From positions 49,326 through 113,325 of the forward strand of contig NZ_JAMLJM010000008.1 of assembly GCF_023635005.1 (NCBI RefSeq): a stretch of DNA of 64,000 bases. Direction: 5' to 3'. Below are positions 20,801-28,378 of this stretch, one piece after another. The notes beneath the pieces were generated by a model. It was not told the DNA's origin. It searched no databases and was given only the letters and a program-made list of their open reading frames with translations. The translations under genes and the position numbers were made by a program. Numbering within the stretch: position 1 is the stretch's first letter; every line of letters begins with the position of its first letter. The DNA comes from Flavobacterium luminosum. GTDB taxonomy: Bacteria; Bacteroidota; Bacteroidia; Flavobacteriales; Flavobacteriaceae.

Positions 20801-22253
20801 AAACTGTTTGTGCCATTGGTCCAAACATTTTACCCTCAACGCCTACCAATGCTAATAAAGGCAGGTACACGATTAAGATAATAATCTCGCCAAATGCTGC
20901 TGCGGAACGTATCTTACGGGACGACTGATAAACTTCTTCGTCCATTTGGTCTTGTGTCAGTTTAGCCACGCCACCGTACCGTTCCTTGCTACCTGTAATC
21001 CTATGCAACACCGCCTCAACTATAATGACCGTTCCGTCAACGATTATCCCGAAGTCAATTGCCCCCAAGCTCATCAGGTTTCCTGAAACTCCAAAAACCC
21101 GCATCATTGCTATTGCAAACAACATTGCCAGTGGAATTACAGAAGCCACTACCAATCCGCCTCGCAGGTTTCCTAAGAAAAGTATCAATACAAAAATTAC
21201 AATTAATGCCCCTTCAATAAGGTTGGTTGAAACGGTTGAAATAGCTCCGTCCACCAATTTTTTACGGTCGAGGAAAGGCTCTATTTCTACACCTTCGGGT
21301 AAACCTTTCTGAATTTCCGCAATCTTTTCTTTTACATTGGTAATAACCTCCGATGAGTTAGCTCCTTTCAACATCATAACGATACCTGTAACGGTTTCGC
21401 CCTCACCGTTACGTGTGGCTGCTCCGTATCTTGGACCGTTGCCAAAACGAACTTCGGCTACATCTCTTAACAAAACGGGTACGCCTCCCTCGGTTTTTAT
21501 AACAATTTTTTTGATTTCCTCAATGTTCTTTACCAAGCCTTCGCTTCGGATAAAGAAAGCATTCGGACCTTTATCAATATATGCACCTCCCGTATTTTGG
21601 TTGTTTTTTTCCAGTGCTGTGAAAATATCGGAGATATTAATGTTCTGGCTGGCAAGCCTGTCAGGTTCAATGGCGATTTCGTATTGCTTTACAAACCCTC
21701 CGAAGCCACTTACTTCCGCCACGCCGGGCGTACCTAATAGCTGCCGTTTAATAATCCAGTCCTGAATGGTTCTTAACTCTGTGGCATCGTACTTATCTTC
21801 ATAGCCTTTTTTGGGATGGATAACGTATTGGTAGATTTCGCCCAAACCGGTGGTTACAGGAGCCATTTCAGGCGTACCCACCCCTTCGGGGATATTTTTA
21901 GCTGCAATAGTCAGCCTTTCCTGTACCTGTTGCCTGCCCCAATAGATGTCTACCTTTTCTTCAAATACAATGGTAACAATAGAAAGCCCAAAACGGGAAA
22001 AGGAACGCATATCCTTTATACCCGGAATGCTGACCATTGTCTGCTCCACGGGAAAGGTTACGAGCTGTTCCACTTCCTGCGCCGCCAGTGTAGGCGATAC
22101 AGTAATGACCATCACCTGATTATCCGTGATGTCAGGTGTGGCATCAATAGGAAGTTTGGTAAGCGAATAGGAACCCCAGCAAATTAATGCCAGGGTAAAT
22201 AATCCTATTACCAACTTATTCTTGATTGAAAAATGAATGATGTTATTTAACAT
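17859..22253 (-). CDS. czcA: CzcA-type heavy-metal RND pump fused to a TolC-family outer-membrane factor
   Basis: A 1464-residue fusion. Residues 1-about 1040 are a complete HME-RND proton/metal antiporter. The TM4 motif DFGIIVDGTVIIVE, near residue 400, is the D...D...E form of CzcA/CnrA-like Zn/Co/Ni/Cd pumps rather than the CusA copper form. From about 1040 a second signal-peptide-like stretch (ILLLGFFCFPSVMQAQ) leads into a TolC/CzcC-like outer-membrane factor with long helices (LTLQQSIDEALKNN, LAYLQYQYILEKRKLL). An internal ATG at 19131-19133 (MRKNKAL) could also start the outer-membrane part separately. Similar fusions are known in Bacteroidetes. The adaptor gene follows. Confidence 0.92.
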   Translation of the reverse strand: MLNNIIHFSIKNKLVIGLFTLALICWGSYSLTKLPIDATPDITDNQVMVITVSPTLAAQEVEQLVTFPVEQTMVSIPGIKDMRSFSRFGLSIVTIVFEEKVDIYWGRQQVQERLTIAAKNIPEGVGTPEMAPVTTGLGEIYQYVIHPKKGYEDKYDATELRTIQDWIIKRQLLGTPGVAEVSGFGGFVKQYEIAIEPDRLASQNINISDIFTALEKNNQNTGGAYIDKGPNAFFIRSEGLVKNIEEIKKIVIKTEGGVPVLLRDVAEVRFGNGPRYGAATRNGEGETVTGIVMMLKGANSSEVITNVKEKIAEIQKGLPEGVEIEPFLDRKKLVDGAISTVSTNLIEGALIVIFVLILFLGNLRGGLVVASVIPLAMLFAIAMMRVFGVSGNLMSLGAIDFGIIVDGTVIIVEAVLHRITGSKERYGGVAKLTQDQMDEEVYQSSRKIRSAAAFGEIIILIVYLPLLALVGVEGKMFGPMAQTVSFAILGAFLLSFTYVPMMSALVLSKKTTHKENFSDRMMKAIQKVYTPIINGAMKRKLLVVSVAVVLFIITLITFNRMGGEFIPQLDEGDFAVETRVPVGSSITQMIDVSQKAQTILLKNYPEVEQVVNKIGSGEIPTDPMPIEAGDMVVKLKPKKEWTSAGDREELIEKMQQSLSVIPNATFSFQQPIQMRFNELLTGAKQDVVLKIYGEDLDVLSDLASDVGRKIRNVEGVEDLYVEEITGLPQISIQFDRDKIAQYGMNVEDVNSAIETGFAGKAAGLVYEGERRFDLVVRLDNASRADITDVQNLFVSTPTGQQIPLSEVANIAYKPGPVQIQRDNAKRRITLGFNVRNRDVKSIVNDIQDIVNAKVKMPSGYYITYGGQFKNLEEANARLAVALPVALLLILLLLYFTFRSVKQGLLIFTAIPLSAIGGVFALLIRDMPFSISAGVGFIALFGVAVLNGIVLIAEFNRLAKDGVEDIYERVRIGTRVRLRPVLMTAAVASLGFLPMALSSSSGAEVQRPLATVVIGGLITATALTLVVLPVLYIYFTKSSFKMRKNKALPTAILLLGFFCFPSVMQAQVPSNSGTRVLTLQQSIDEALKNNNSIKIAEYNINVQQALKKGSVTIPKTEISYTQGVVSNPTINDNLISVTQRFDFPTVYGNQSKLAQERIQSSEKYKAVTENDLVEDVKLAYLQYQYILEKRKLLLEQDTIFSKLSKASDVRYRTGESTSLENATSSVQYRQIQNELEKNEADIKIAKQLLQTLLNTTDDISIADTALVPRDILLPMDNASTANNPIIQYLQQEINVSQREISLERSKMLPDIILGYNGQTYKGLQTINGIDRTYTGKDRFNFFQIGVAIPLFPGGYKSKINAAKINEQIAQKQVELTTMNLNGQLKELAQEYVKYQKSINYYQTQALPQADLIINNSDKGFRSGDISYTQYLQNLTLSNNIHSEYIDNLYNFNRVVISIEAISGKN

Positions 22254-22274
22254 ATCATAATGTTATTAGAATAT

Positions 22275-22883
22275 TTATTGTTTAAGAAGATACTGTCCTT
22301 TCATTTTGATTTTAACAGTAATGTTCTCATTGGAATTGTTTTTGAAATACCAGCCCTGCGGACCTTCAAACGGAGCGACTAAAGAGCCGACCATATTATT
22401 GGAATAGGCAATAGTATAGCTTTCAAAGTAGTTGCTGTTGTTCTTTACTTCGCCGTGAAAGTCAAAGTATAGCTCACCTTTATCGGTAATCCATTCATAT
22501 TTCATCTGACCGTATTTCAACATATTTACTTTGTATTCCAATCCTTCGCCTGCCGGAATAACCACGCTTACCTCGTCTGTACGTTCTGCCAGTTGAGTGG
22601 CTGGTGGCGGGTTATCTGCCGCCGCTGGTTTGGCAACATCTGCCGGAGAGCCAACATTTTCCAGTTTTAGTATCTTGTGCGGTCCCGAAGCCAACGCTTC
22701 CGTACCTGCATCACCAACATACAGCTTGCTAAAGCCTGTTGCCTTGCCAATACCCAAAGGGTCTATCCCGTATTCAGCCGGGAGTACGGCACTTACCAAG
22801 AGTACCGCTCCAATAACCAAAGCAATAATGACCTGCTTTACAATGGATTTCTTATCTAAGATTTGATGTGCTATTTCTGCCAT
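22275..22883 (-). CDS. Transmembrane anchor protein of metal-resistance clusters
   Basis: A 202-residue protein with one N-terminal membrane helix (KQVIIALVIGAVLLVSAVL) and a periplasmic domain. The segments ITDKGELYFDFHGE and YFESYTIAYSNN, ending in GWYFKNNSNENITVKIK, match a family usually labelled transmembrane anchor protein beside RND metal pumps. PAEYGIDPLGIGKATG follows the helix. It lies 21 bases upstream of the pump gene and 11 bases downstream of the HupE-like gene, so it is surely in the same operon. The biochemical role is not known. Confidence 0.75.
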   Translation of the reverse strand: MAEIAHQILDKKSIVKQVIIALVIGAVLLVSAVLPAEYGIDPLGIGKATGFSKLYVGDAGTEALASGPHKILKLENVGSPADVAKPAAADNPPPATQLAERTDEVSVVIPAGEGLEYKVNMLKYGQMKYEWITDKGELYFDFHGEVKNNSNYFESYTIAYSNNMVGSLVAPFEGPQGWYFKNNSNENITVKIKMKGQYLLKQ

Positions 22884-22894
22884 TTTGATATTTG

Positions 22895-23578
22895 TTAAGA
22901 GTTAAAATAACCGACTAACTGATAGCCGAATAATAAAAAGCCTGCTGCCATCAGCAACATATTTGTAACTGTTGAGAATTTTAGAAAACTCGGTGACCTT
23001 CTCCAATTAGTGATGATAAACAATACAAGGGCTAAGGCTATGAACTGACCTATCTCTACACCGATATTGAAGCCAAGCAGGTTGGTCAATAAGCCGGTTC
23101 GGTCAAAGCTCAATTCCTGTAACTTACTGGCTAAACCAAACCCGTGAAAAAGTCCAAAGATTAAGACTGCCGCTTTGGTATTGGGCTGACGTCCTAAAAA
23201 CCTTTGAAAGCCTCCTAAATTATCGAAGCCTTTATACACGATAGACAATGCAATAATGGCATCAATCAGATAGGCATTGATTGCCATATCTGCCAATACA
23301 CCCAGCAATAGGGTAATACTGTGACCAATGGTAAAAAAACTCACATAAAGCAGTACTTCTTTTGGGCGATACAGAAAAAAGATAACGCCTACAAGAAAGA
23401 GCAGGTGGTCATACCCGGTGAGCATATGCTTTGCCCCGATATACAGAAAAGGAACGAAAGCTACTCCCGAATTGCCGCTTAAAAATGTCTGGGTATCCTC
23501 ATCTACTCCGTGAGCATACGCCGCCCCTGAAACCAATATCAGTAGGGCTATTGATAGAAAAATTTTGATATACTTCAT
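22895..23578 (-). CDS. HupE/UreJ-like membrane permease
   Basis: HupE/UreJ proteins are small secondary permeases for nickel or cobalt. This one has a signal peptide (SIALLILVSGAAYAHG), six or so helices and the conserved HMLTGYDHLLFLVG and FFTIGHSITLLLG segments, with GLFHGFGLA later. An upstream ATG at 23638 would add 20 residues before a clear signal peptide, so the ATG at 23578 is preferred (227 residues). It begins the pump operon. Together with the TM4 motif of the pump it favours a divalent metal such as Ni, Co or Zn. Confidence 0.82.
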   Translation of the reverse strand: MKYIKIFLSIALLILVSGAAYAHGVDEDTQTFLSGNSGVAFVPFLYIGAKHMLTGYDHLLFLVGVIFFLYRPKEVLLYVSFFTIGHSITLLLGVLADMAINAYLIDAIIALSIVYKGFDNLGGFQRFLGRQPNTKAAVLIFGLFHGFGLASKLQELSFDRTGLLTNLLGFNIGVEIGQFIALALVLFIITNWRRSPSFLKFSTVTNMLLMAAGFLLFGYQLVGYFNS

Positions 23579-23608
23579 TTCCGGATTTTTTGTTAATTGA
23601 AAGCATAG

Positions 23609-23649
23609 CATCGAGGATGTGCATAGGTGAATACACACATCTCACGATG
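23609..23649. promoter_or_regulatory. Imperfect inverted repeat upstream of HupE-pump operon
   Basis: CATCGAGGATGTG (23609-23621) is mirrored by CACATCTCACGATG (23636-23649) with one unpaired base, loop about 14. It lies just upstream of the HupE-like start codon, in the leader of the efflux operon. It could be an operator for the operon's regulator or an attenuator hairpin; no protein can be assigned. Confidence 0.45.
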
Positions 23650-23702
23650 TACAGTTTGTGAAATCAATTATGCACACGGATTAAGCGTAATCCCCAAAAG
23701 GA

Positions 23703-23966
23703 TTAATGCTTGTGTCCGTGAGCTTTGTCTATGCTGTCCTGATTAACTTTAGGCTGCGCAGCAGATTTATCTGTGCTGTCAGCAGGTGTATGATTACCCG
23801 CAGGGTCGTGGGAATGACCGTGAGCCTTGTCAATGCTGTCCTGATTGACTGCCGGAGCTGTTAGTTCCTGTTCTGAATTTGAATTATCCGAAGAAGATTT
23901 TTCGCTGTTATTGCAAGCTGTAAACGCAAGTGCAGCAAATGCCGCTATAATGAATGATTTTTTCAT
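23703..23966 (-). CDS. His-rich lipoprotein with duplicated DKAHGH module
   Basis: An 87-residue lipoprotein: signal MKKSFIIAAFAALAFTAC, a Ser/Asn/Glu spacer, then two copies of the module VNQDSIDKAHGHxH separated by PAGNHTPADSTDKSAAQPK. The duplication is also visible in the DNA. It is likely a membrane-tethered metal sponge or chaperone. The tail matches that of the protein at 14111-14533. It lies upstream of the HupE-like gene on the same strand, with a 124-base gap. Confidence 0.75.
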   Translation of the reverse strand: MKKSFIIAAFAALAFTACNNSEKSSSDNSNSEQELTAPAVNQDSIDKAHGHSHDPAGNHTPADSTDKSAAQPKVNQDSIDKAHGHKH

Positions 23967-24031
23967 CGTTAAAATAAATTTGATATTAAAAAAGAAATAA
24001 TTCGCCCGTAGGATTGGGCGTAACTCAAATT

Positions 24032-24056
24032 TTAACTTTCAGAGAATGAAAGTTAA
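24032..24056. terminator. Hairpin at the end of the His-rich membrane protein gene
   Basis: TTAACTTTCA (24032-24041) pairs perfectly with TGAAAGTTAA (24047-24056). It overlaps the stop codon of the gene at 24053-24460 and could weakly terminate or stabilise that transcript; there is little T run. Confidence 0.45.
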
Positions 24057-24460
24057 GCAACGATGAAAGAGGGAGGTCCCCGAAGGGTGTATGCTCCGAG
24101 GAGCGGTGGTAAATAAATAAAGTGTCCATCAGGTGGAAACGTGTGTTTCTGATAGACAACTATATATTCAACAGGCGGAATGAAATCAATCGGTAAAGCC
24201 TTGATTGATTTTACATCATCCTTTGAAATAACAATTCTGGTTTCGCTTGAATTAGTAAAAGATACGTGTTCGCCAGCGTGTATAAAACCCGAAAAGGCAA
24301 GCTCTAAAGGTGTTTCTTTACTATTGTTATGATGATTGTTGCCATTCTGATGCCCGTCATTGGCAATATCTGCGTGGTGGTGGTGCGATACAATGCCGTG
24401 CCCCAAAATAACTAATTGGGCAGCAATTAAAAACAATATGGCAATATATTTACGCAACAT
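24053..24460 (-). CDS. His-rich secreted/membrane protein with RGPP end
   Basis: A 135-residue protein starting MLRKYIAILFLIAAQLVILG, a signal or anchor helix, followed by GIVSHHHHADIANDGH and NNHHNN. The C-terminal domain has beta-like stretches and ends LRGPPSFIVA. An upstream ATG at 24478 would add six residues; MLRKY is the likelier start because it puts the basic residues directly before the helix. It resembles the His/Cys-rich protein at 13221-13589 in its general plan (helix, His cluster, RGPP). Metal binding is inferred; no family name is known to me. Confidence 0.7.
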   Translation of the reverse strand: MLRKYIAILFLIAAQLVILGHGIVSHHHHADIANDGHQNGNNHHNNSKETPLELAFSGFIHAGEHVSFTNSSETRIVISKDDVKSIKALPIDFIPPVEYIVVYQKHTFPPDGHFIYLPPLLGAYTLRGPPSFIVA

Positions 24461-24570
24461 TATGGCAAAGATATACAAATAAGTTCATTTGGTAATAATT
24501 CGGTGCAAAAAAATGAATTTAGCCCCCAATAAAATATTACAATGGCAGATGCTTAAATTTAAAAAGCCTT

Positions 24571-25449
24571 TTACACAGGCTCAACAGGAATATGGATTGC
24601 TCTCTCCATATTTTCGTAAGGATTTGTCAGCGGGCTTTGCGGTAAAATCTCAAATGCAAAAGGTTGTTTAATCCTGTAAGGGCTTTGATGCAGCCATTCG
24701 TATAAGCTGTGAAAAGTATGGAATATTTGTTTTGTATCGCCTGTAATGCCACATACGGCAAACTTTCCGCCGTCAATGTTTAGTATATCAATGCCTTTGG
24801 GTATCTCCTGATGTGCCTGTAACGTTATTCCTGCCTGATATATGCCTGCGTGTGGATTGACAATGCCGACAAATTGCGTGTTCACAGTCAGTAAATCCCT
24901 TGCCTCTGCAAACTGAATAACTCTTTTGAAACTCTTATGAATTTCTCCGATGTCTGTTAAAGGTGCATTTACAAAAATGACTTTAAGCGATTGGGCTTTT
25001 TTTATTTCAATGCTCAAATCCTTTTCCCTGCCGTTATTATCATTTACGAAAAAGTTCCCATTGATTTTTATATGCTTCAGGTACTTTGTAATAGTCGTGT
25101 GGTCTTTTGACGGAATGTTCCGCAATTCCTCTGCCGAAATACCAAAGAAATTCCTAAAGCTCCTTGCAAATGTAGAAGATGAAGCAAAACCGTTATCCAG
25201 TGCAATTTCGGTAATGGATTTGTGCGTATGTGTGAGCAAATAATGGGCAACATTTATCATTCTTACCTTTATGATAAACTGTTTCGGGCTTTCGCCAGTT
25301 ACCTGCTTAAATATTTTTTGGAAATGAAAAGGCGAATAATTAGCGATGCCCGCAAGTTGTGCTAACGAAAGCTCCTCTTGCGGGTTTTGCTGAATGAAGT
25401 TGATAACTGCATTGATTTTCTTTTTATGTTCCGTTGAAATATCAAACAT
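24571..25449 (-). CDS. AraC family regulator with GyrI-like effector domain
   Basis: A 292-residue transcription factor. Residues about 8-105 form the AraC double helix-turn-helix (LSLAQLAGIANYSPFHFQKIF and ITEIALDNGFASSSTFARSF). Residues about 140-290 resemble the GyrI/SOUL-like small-molecule-binding domain (KVIFVNAPLTDIGEI, KFAVCGITGDTKQI, FEILPQSPLTNPYENM). It is the only classical regulator inside the metal island, so it may control the efflux operon, although MerR-, ArsR- or CusS-type metal sensors would be more usual. The effector is unknown. Confidence 0.88.
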   Translation of the reverse strand: MFDISTEHKKKINAVINFIQQNPQEELSLAQLAGIANYSPFHFQKIFKQVTGESPKQFIIKVRMINVAHYLLTHTHKSITEIALDNGFASSSTFARSFRNFFGISAEELRNIPSKDHTTITKYLKHIKINGNFFVNDNNGREKDLSIEIKKAQSLKVIFVNAPLTDIGEIHKSFKRVIQFAEARDLLTVNTQFVGIVNPHAGIYQAGITLQAHQEIPKGIDILNIDGGKFAVCGITGDTKQIFHTFHSLYEWLHQSPYRIKQPFAFEILPQSPLTNPYENMERAIHIPVEPV

Positions 25450-25476
25450 CGCTTACAAAGGTAATCAAAATACAGG

Positions 25477-25725
25477 CTAATGGTTTGAGTGCTGCTCCAT
25501 TCCGTTGTGGTGTGGCGGTGTATGATGCCCTGAATGAAAATGATGAATAATGCCGTGAACAATGGTTGCAACAAGGATGAGGTGAAGCATCACAAGAACG
25601 ACTTTACTGAAATGGCGATACCATTTTCCAAGCGAATGCCTGTCTATGTAAATCCTCAAAAAAACGGCTGCAATCAACGTCAATAATTCAAAGGTCAAAA
25701 GACCTGCTAAATGTAAGTGAAACAT
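25477..25725 (-). CDS. Small His-tailed membrane protein
   Basis: An 82-residue protein with two hydrophobic helices (LAGLLTFELLTLIAAVFLRI and VLVMLHLILVATIVHGII) and a very His-rich C-terminus (HHFHSGHHTPPHHNGMEQH). Its end is 27 bases upstream of the AraC gene. It fits the metal-island theme; no family is recognised. Confidence 0.6.
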   Translation of the reverse strand: MFHLHLAGLLTFELLTLIAAVFLRIYIDRHSLGKWYRHFSKVVLVMLHLILVATIVHGIIHHFHSGHHTPPHHNGMEQHSNH

Positions 25726-25804
25726 AATTTTATATGTAAGCTGATTAAATTAAAAAAAGCAAAGAGCAACCTTATATTGTTACTCTTTGCTGTAACTGCG
25801 TTCA

Positions 25805-26005
25805 TCATTTTTTAACAACAAGTTTTTCAGTTGCGGCATTAAACTCAATCGCCTTTTTGTTGCTTTCGGCAACTCTCGATTGTTTGCCGTGAATGATTTT
25901 TCCCAAAGGGCAAATACCGTCAGCAGGTGGTTGGTGTCCTACGTGCAATGCCGCTCCAAGTGTAAGAACAGAAGCCGCACTTAACATTACAATTTTACCT
26001 TTCAT
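25805..26005 (-). CDS. Small secreted protein of the metal island
   Basis: A 66-residue protein with a short N-terminal hydrophobic segment (IVMLSAASVLTLGAALHVG), then HQPPADGICPLGKIIHG, and a basic C-terminal end. A single cysteine and scattered histidines may bind metal. It is the first gene of the metal-associated minus-strand run. The function is unknown. Confidence 0.55.
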   Translation of the reverse strand: MKGKIVMLSAASVLTLGAALHVGHQPPADGICPLGKIIHGKQSRVAESNKKAIEFNAATEKLVVKK

Positions 26006-26164
26006 ATTATTTTCGACAGTGATTATAGTGCTGTCCCCGCACTTCTAATAATTTACTAAGGCAAAGATTGAATGTTTACATTGCATACACTTTACAAAAC
26101 GAGGGAAGTAGTTTGCATTTCTTGCGATTGTTGCCAAAACATTTAAAGAACTTTCACTATTCGG

Positions 26165-28165
26165 CTATTGTTCCTGCACCAAATGCTGTAAGTTCGGGTC
26201 GTTCTTGATACGCTCCATTTCGCTGACTACAATATTCAGTATATCAGATTTTATCTGTTTGTAATTGCTTTCAATTTCCTGCTTCATTTTATCCTCGCCC
26301 TGCTCATTTACAAAAGATAAGATTTGCGGTATCTTTTGATAGGCTTTGCTTTCTGCTGCTACCTTTTCATTATCTACCACAATTTCGGCGTGAAAAATCT
26401 TTTGCTCGATACGTTCATCAAAGTTATCTGATACAGAACCGACAAACATCCCTTGCGTTAAAGTTGAGATTTTGGAAGCGGGAATAAGGCTGTCTAACTG
26501 TGTGGAGATAGAGGTAGATTTATCGTTGCGGTTAATCGTCATACTTTGGCGTTTCTGCAACACTTTACCAAAGCGTTCTGATAGGCTCTTTGCCGTTTCT
26601 CCAACCACCTGACCACTAAAAATATTGCCTACGGTATTCTGTATTACCTTGCTTTCTTTATCGCCGTAATCCCTCGTCAATTGCGAAAAATCCTGAAAGC
26701 CCAAGCAAACCGCTACCTTATTACTTCTCGCCGTTGCGATAAGATTGTCCAGTCCCCGAAAATAAATGGTGGGCAATTCGTCTATGATAACCGAACTTTT
26801 AAGCTGTCCTTTTTTGTTGATGAGCTTTACAATTCTTGAATTGTATAAGCCCAATGCTGCGGAGTAGATATTTTGACGGTCGGGGTTATTGCCTACACAT
26901 AAAATTTTCGGCTCTTTCGGATTGTTGATGTCGAGCGTGAAATCATCGCCTGTCATCACCCAATAAAGGCTCGGCGAAATCATTCTTGATAAAGGAATTT
27001 TTGCCGATGCAATTTGTCCCTGTAACTGGTCTTGTGCGCCGCCTTGCCACGCATCCATAAAGGGCGACAAATAATTTTCCAAATCGGGGTAAGAGGTTAA
27101 AATCGTGAACACGTCCGAATACTTTTTATTCAGCAATTCAATGGCGTGTGGGAACGTACAATACTTACCATTCTCGTAGATTTTCAGATACCAAATAATG
27201 GCAGCCAATAAGATAATTGGGCTTTCTACGAAGAAATCGCCCTGCTTCTGTATCCAGCTTCGGTTGAGGTTTAGCATTATGGTATAAGCCGCTTCGTAAG
27301 CATCGGATATGTCGGTCATAAAATCGGGATTGAGTGGATTGCAACGATGGCTCTTGCGTGGGTCGTCAAAATTTATCACGTAAAATTTTGGCTGTACTTT
27401 GTACTTGTCCCTGTGCTTCAGTAAATGATTGTAGGCAATGGTAGAAAGGTCGTCAAACTTGAAATCGTATATGTACATACTGAAACCTTTCTCTATCTGC
27501 TGCTTGATGTAGTTATTTACAATCGCATACGATTTACCCGAACCCGGAGTGCCTAACACAATTGATGCCCTGAATGGATTGACGATGTTAATCCAGCCGT
27601 TGTTCCATTTTCCTTTGTAATAAAACTTCGTGGGAAGATTGACAGAGTATTCGTTTTCCATCAACTTGGTTTCCTGCTGAAAGCTCTCGTTCTCGTTGTT
27701 GAAAACATCGTCCATCAGGTTGTTGCGAAGCAAACGGCTCATCCAAACGCCAGCGACCATTAAGGCGATATACCCTAAACCTGTGGTTAAGATATACAGA
27801 AATGTAGCGATTAATAACGGTAGCTTTAGTAAAGGGAAATTCAGAAAGAACAGGATAATACCGATTGCTAAAGCCACATAGATTTTAGACCAGGTTATCT
27901 TCTCATCTTTAACGCCCTTTGTTCCCAAACAGCTCAAAGCCAACAAAACCAAAGCGAAGACTTTGGTATATAAGGTATGCGAAAACAGCCCTGCCGTTCG
28001 CTGAAAGTTGCCTAATATTTTATTGATTAACTCCAATGTCCAGCCACGCTCTATAAAGAAACCGTAGCAGAACCAATAAAGGTGCATCAGCACTATGATG
28101 ATGCTTACTGCCCGCATAAAAGCCATTATCTTGGCAAGTCCTCTTAAATCGTCTTCTCCCTGCAT
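26165..28165 (-). CDS. mobC: Type IV coupling protein (MobC/TraG-like conjugative ATPase)
   Basis: Couples the relaxosome to the type IV secretion channel and pumps the DNA strand. The 666 residues begin with about four membrane helices (1-150). A Walker A motif GTPGSGKSYAI lies near 206, a Walker B-like SVIIDELPTIYF near 465, and VCLGFQDFSQL downstream. The name MobC follows CTnDOT usage for the coupling protein beside MobA/MobB. The gene lies downstream of mobB on the same strand, but an opposite-strand gene (28379-28936) separates them, so it probably has its own promoter; a dispersed motif copy lies 74 bases upstream of its ATG. Confidence 0.9.
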   Translation of the reverse strand: MQGEDDLRGLAKIMAFMRAVSIIIVLMHLYWFCYGFFIERGWTLELINKILGNFQRTAGLFSHTLYTKVFALVLLALSCLGTKGVKDEKITWSKIYVALAIGIILFFLNFPLLKLPLLIATFLYILTTGLGYIALMVAGVWMSRLLRNNLMDDVFNNENESFQQETKLMENEYSVNLPTKFYYKGKWNNGWINIVNPFRASIVLGTPGSGKSYAIVNNYIKQQIEKGFSMYIYDFKFDDLSTIAYNHLLKHRDKYKVQPKFYVINFDDPRKSHRCNPLNPDFMTDISDAYEAAYTIMLNLNRSWIQKQGDFFVESPIILLAAIIWYLKIYENGKYCTFPHAIELLNKKYSDVFTILTSYPDLENYLSPFMDAWQGGAQDQLQGQIASAKIPLSRMISPSLYWVMTGDDFTLDINNPKEPKILCVGNNPDRQNIYSAALGLYNSRIVKLINKKGQLKSSVIIDELPTIYFRGLDNLIATARSNKVAVCLGFQDFSQLTRDYGDKESKVIQNTVGNIFSGQVVGETAKSLSERFGKVLQKRQSMTINRNDKSTSISTQLDSLIPASKISTLTQGMFVGSVSDNFDERIEQKIFHAEIVVDNEKVAAESKAYQKIPQILSFVNEQGEDKMKQEIESNYKQIKSDILNIVVSEMERIKNDPNLQHLVQEQ

Positions 28166-28238
28166 TTTTGTAAAATTTTAAATGTTCGGGCGTGAATTTA
28201 GAAGCTGTGTTGTGTGGCTATAAGAATGTGGCAGTGAA

Positions 28239-28252
28239 TGGCAGTGTTTGGC
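28239..28252 (-). repeat. Dispersed GCCAAACACTGCCA motif, copy 2
   Basis: On the minus strand this reads GCCAAACACTGCCA exactly, 74 bases upstream of the mobC start and pointing the same way. A second GGCAGTG (28230-28236 on the plus strand) precedes it. Confidence 0.5.
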
Positions 28253-28378
28253 ATTAAGAGGCTATAAAGCCTTCAATACCGTTCAGGTAATCCAATGATT
28301 TTTTTTAAATTTATACTCGTGAAAACCATTTTGCTATTCTCGTCTGTTGGAACAAGCAAGATTTAAAAGAGGAATGCT

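Noticed and set aside
24003..24020. CGCCC/GGGCG hairpin between metal-island genes
   Set aside because: Only five base pairs and no T run; too weak to call a terminator.
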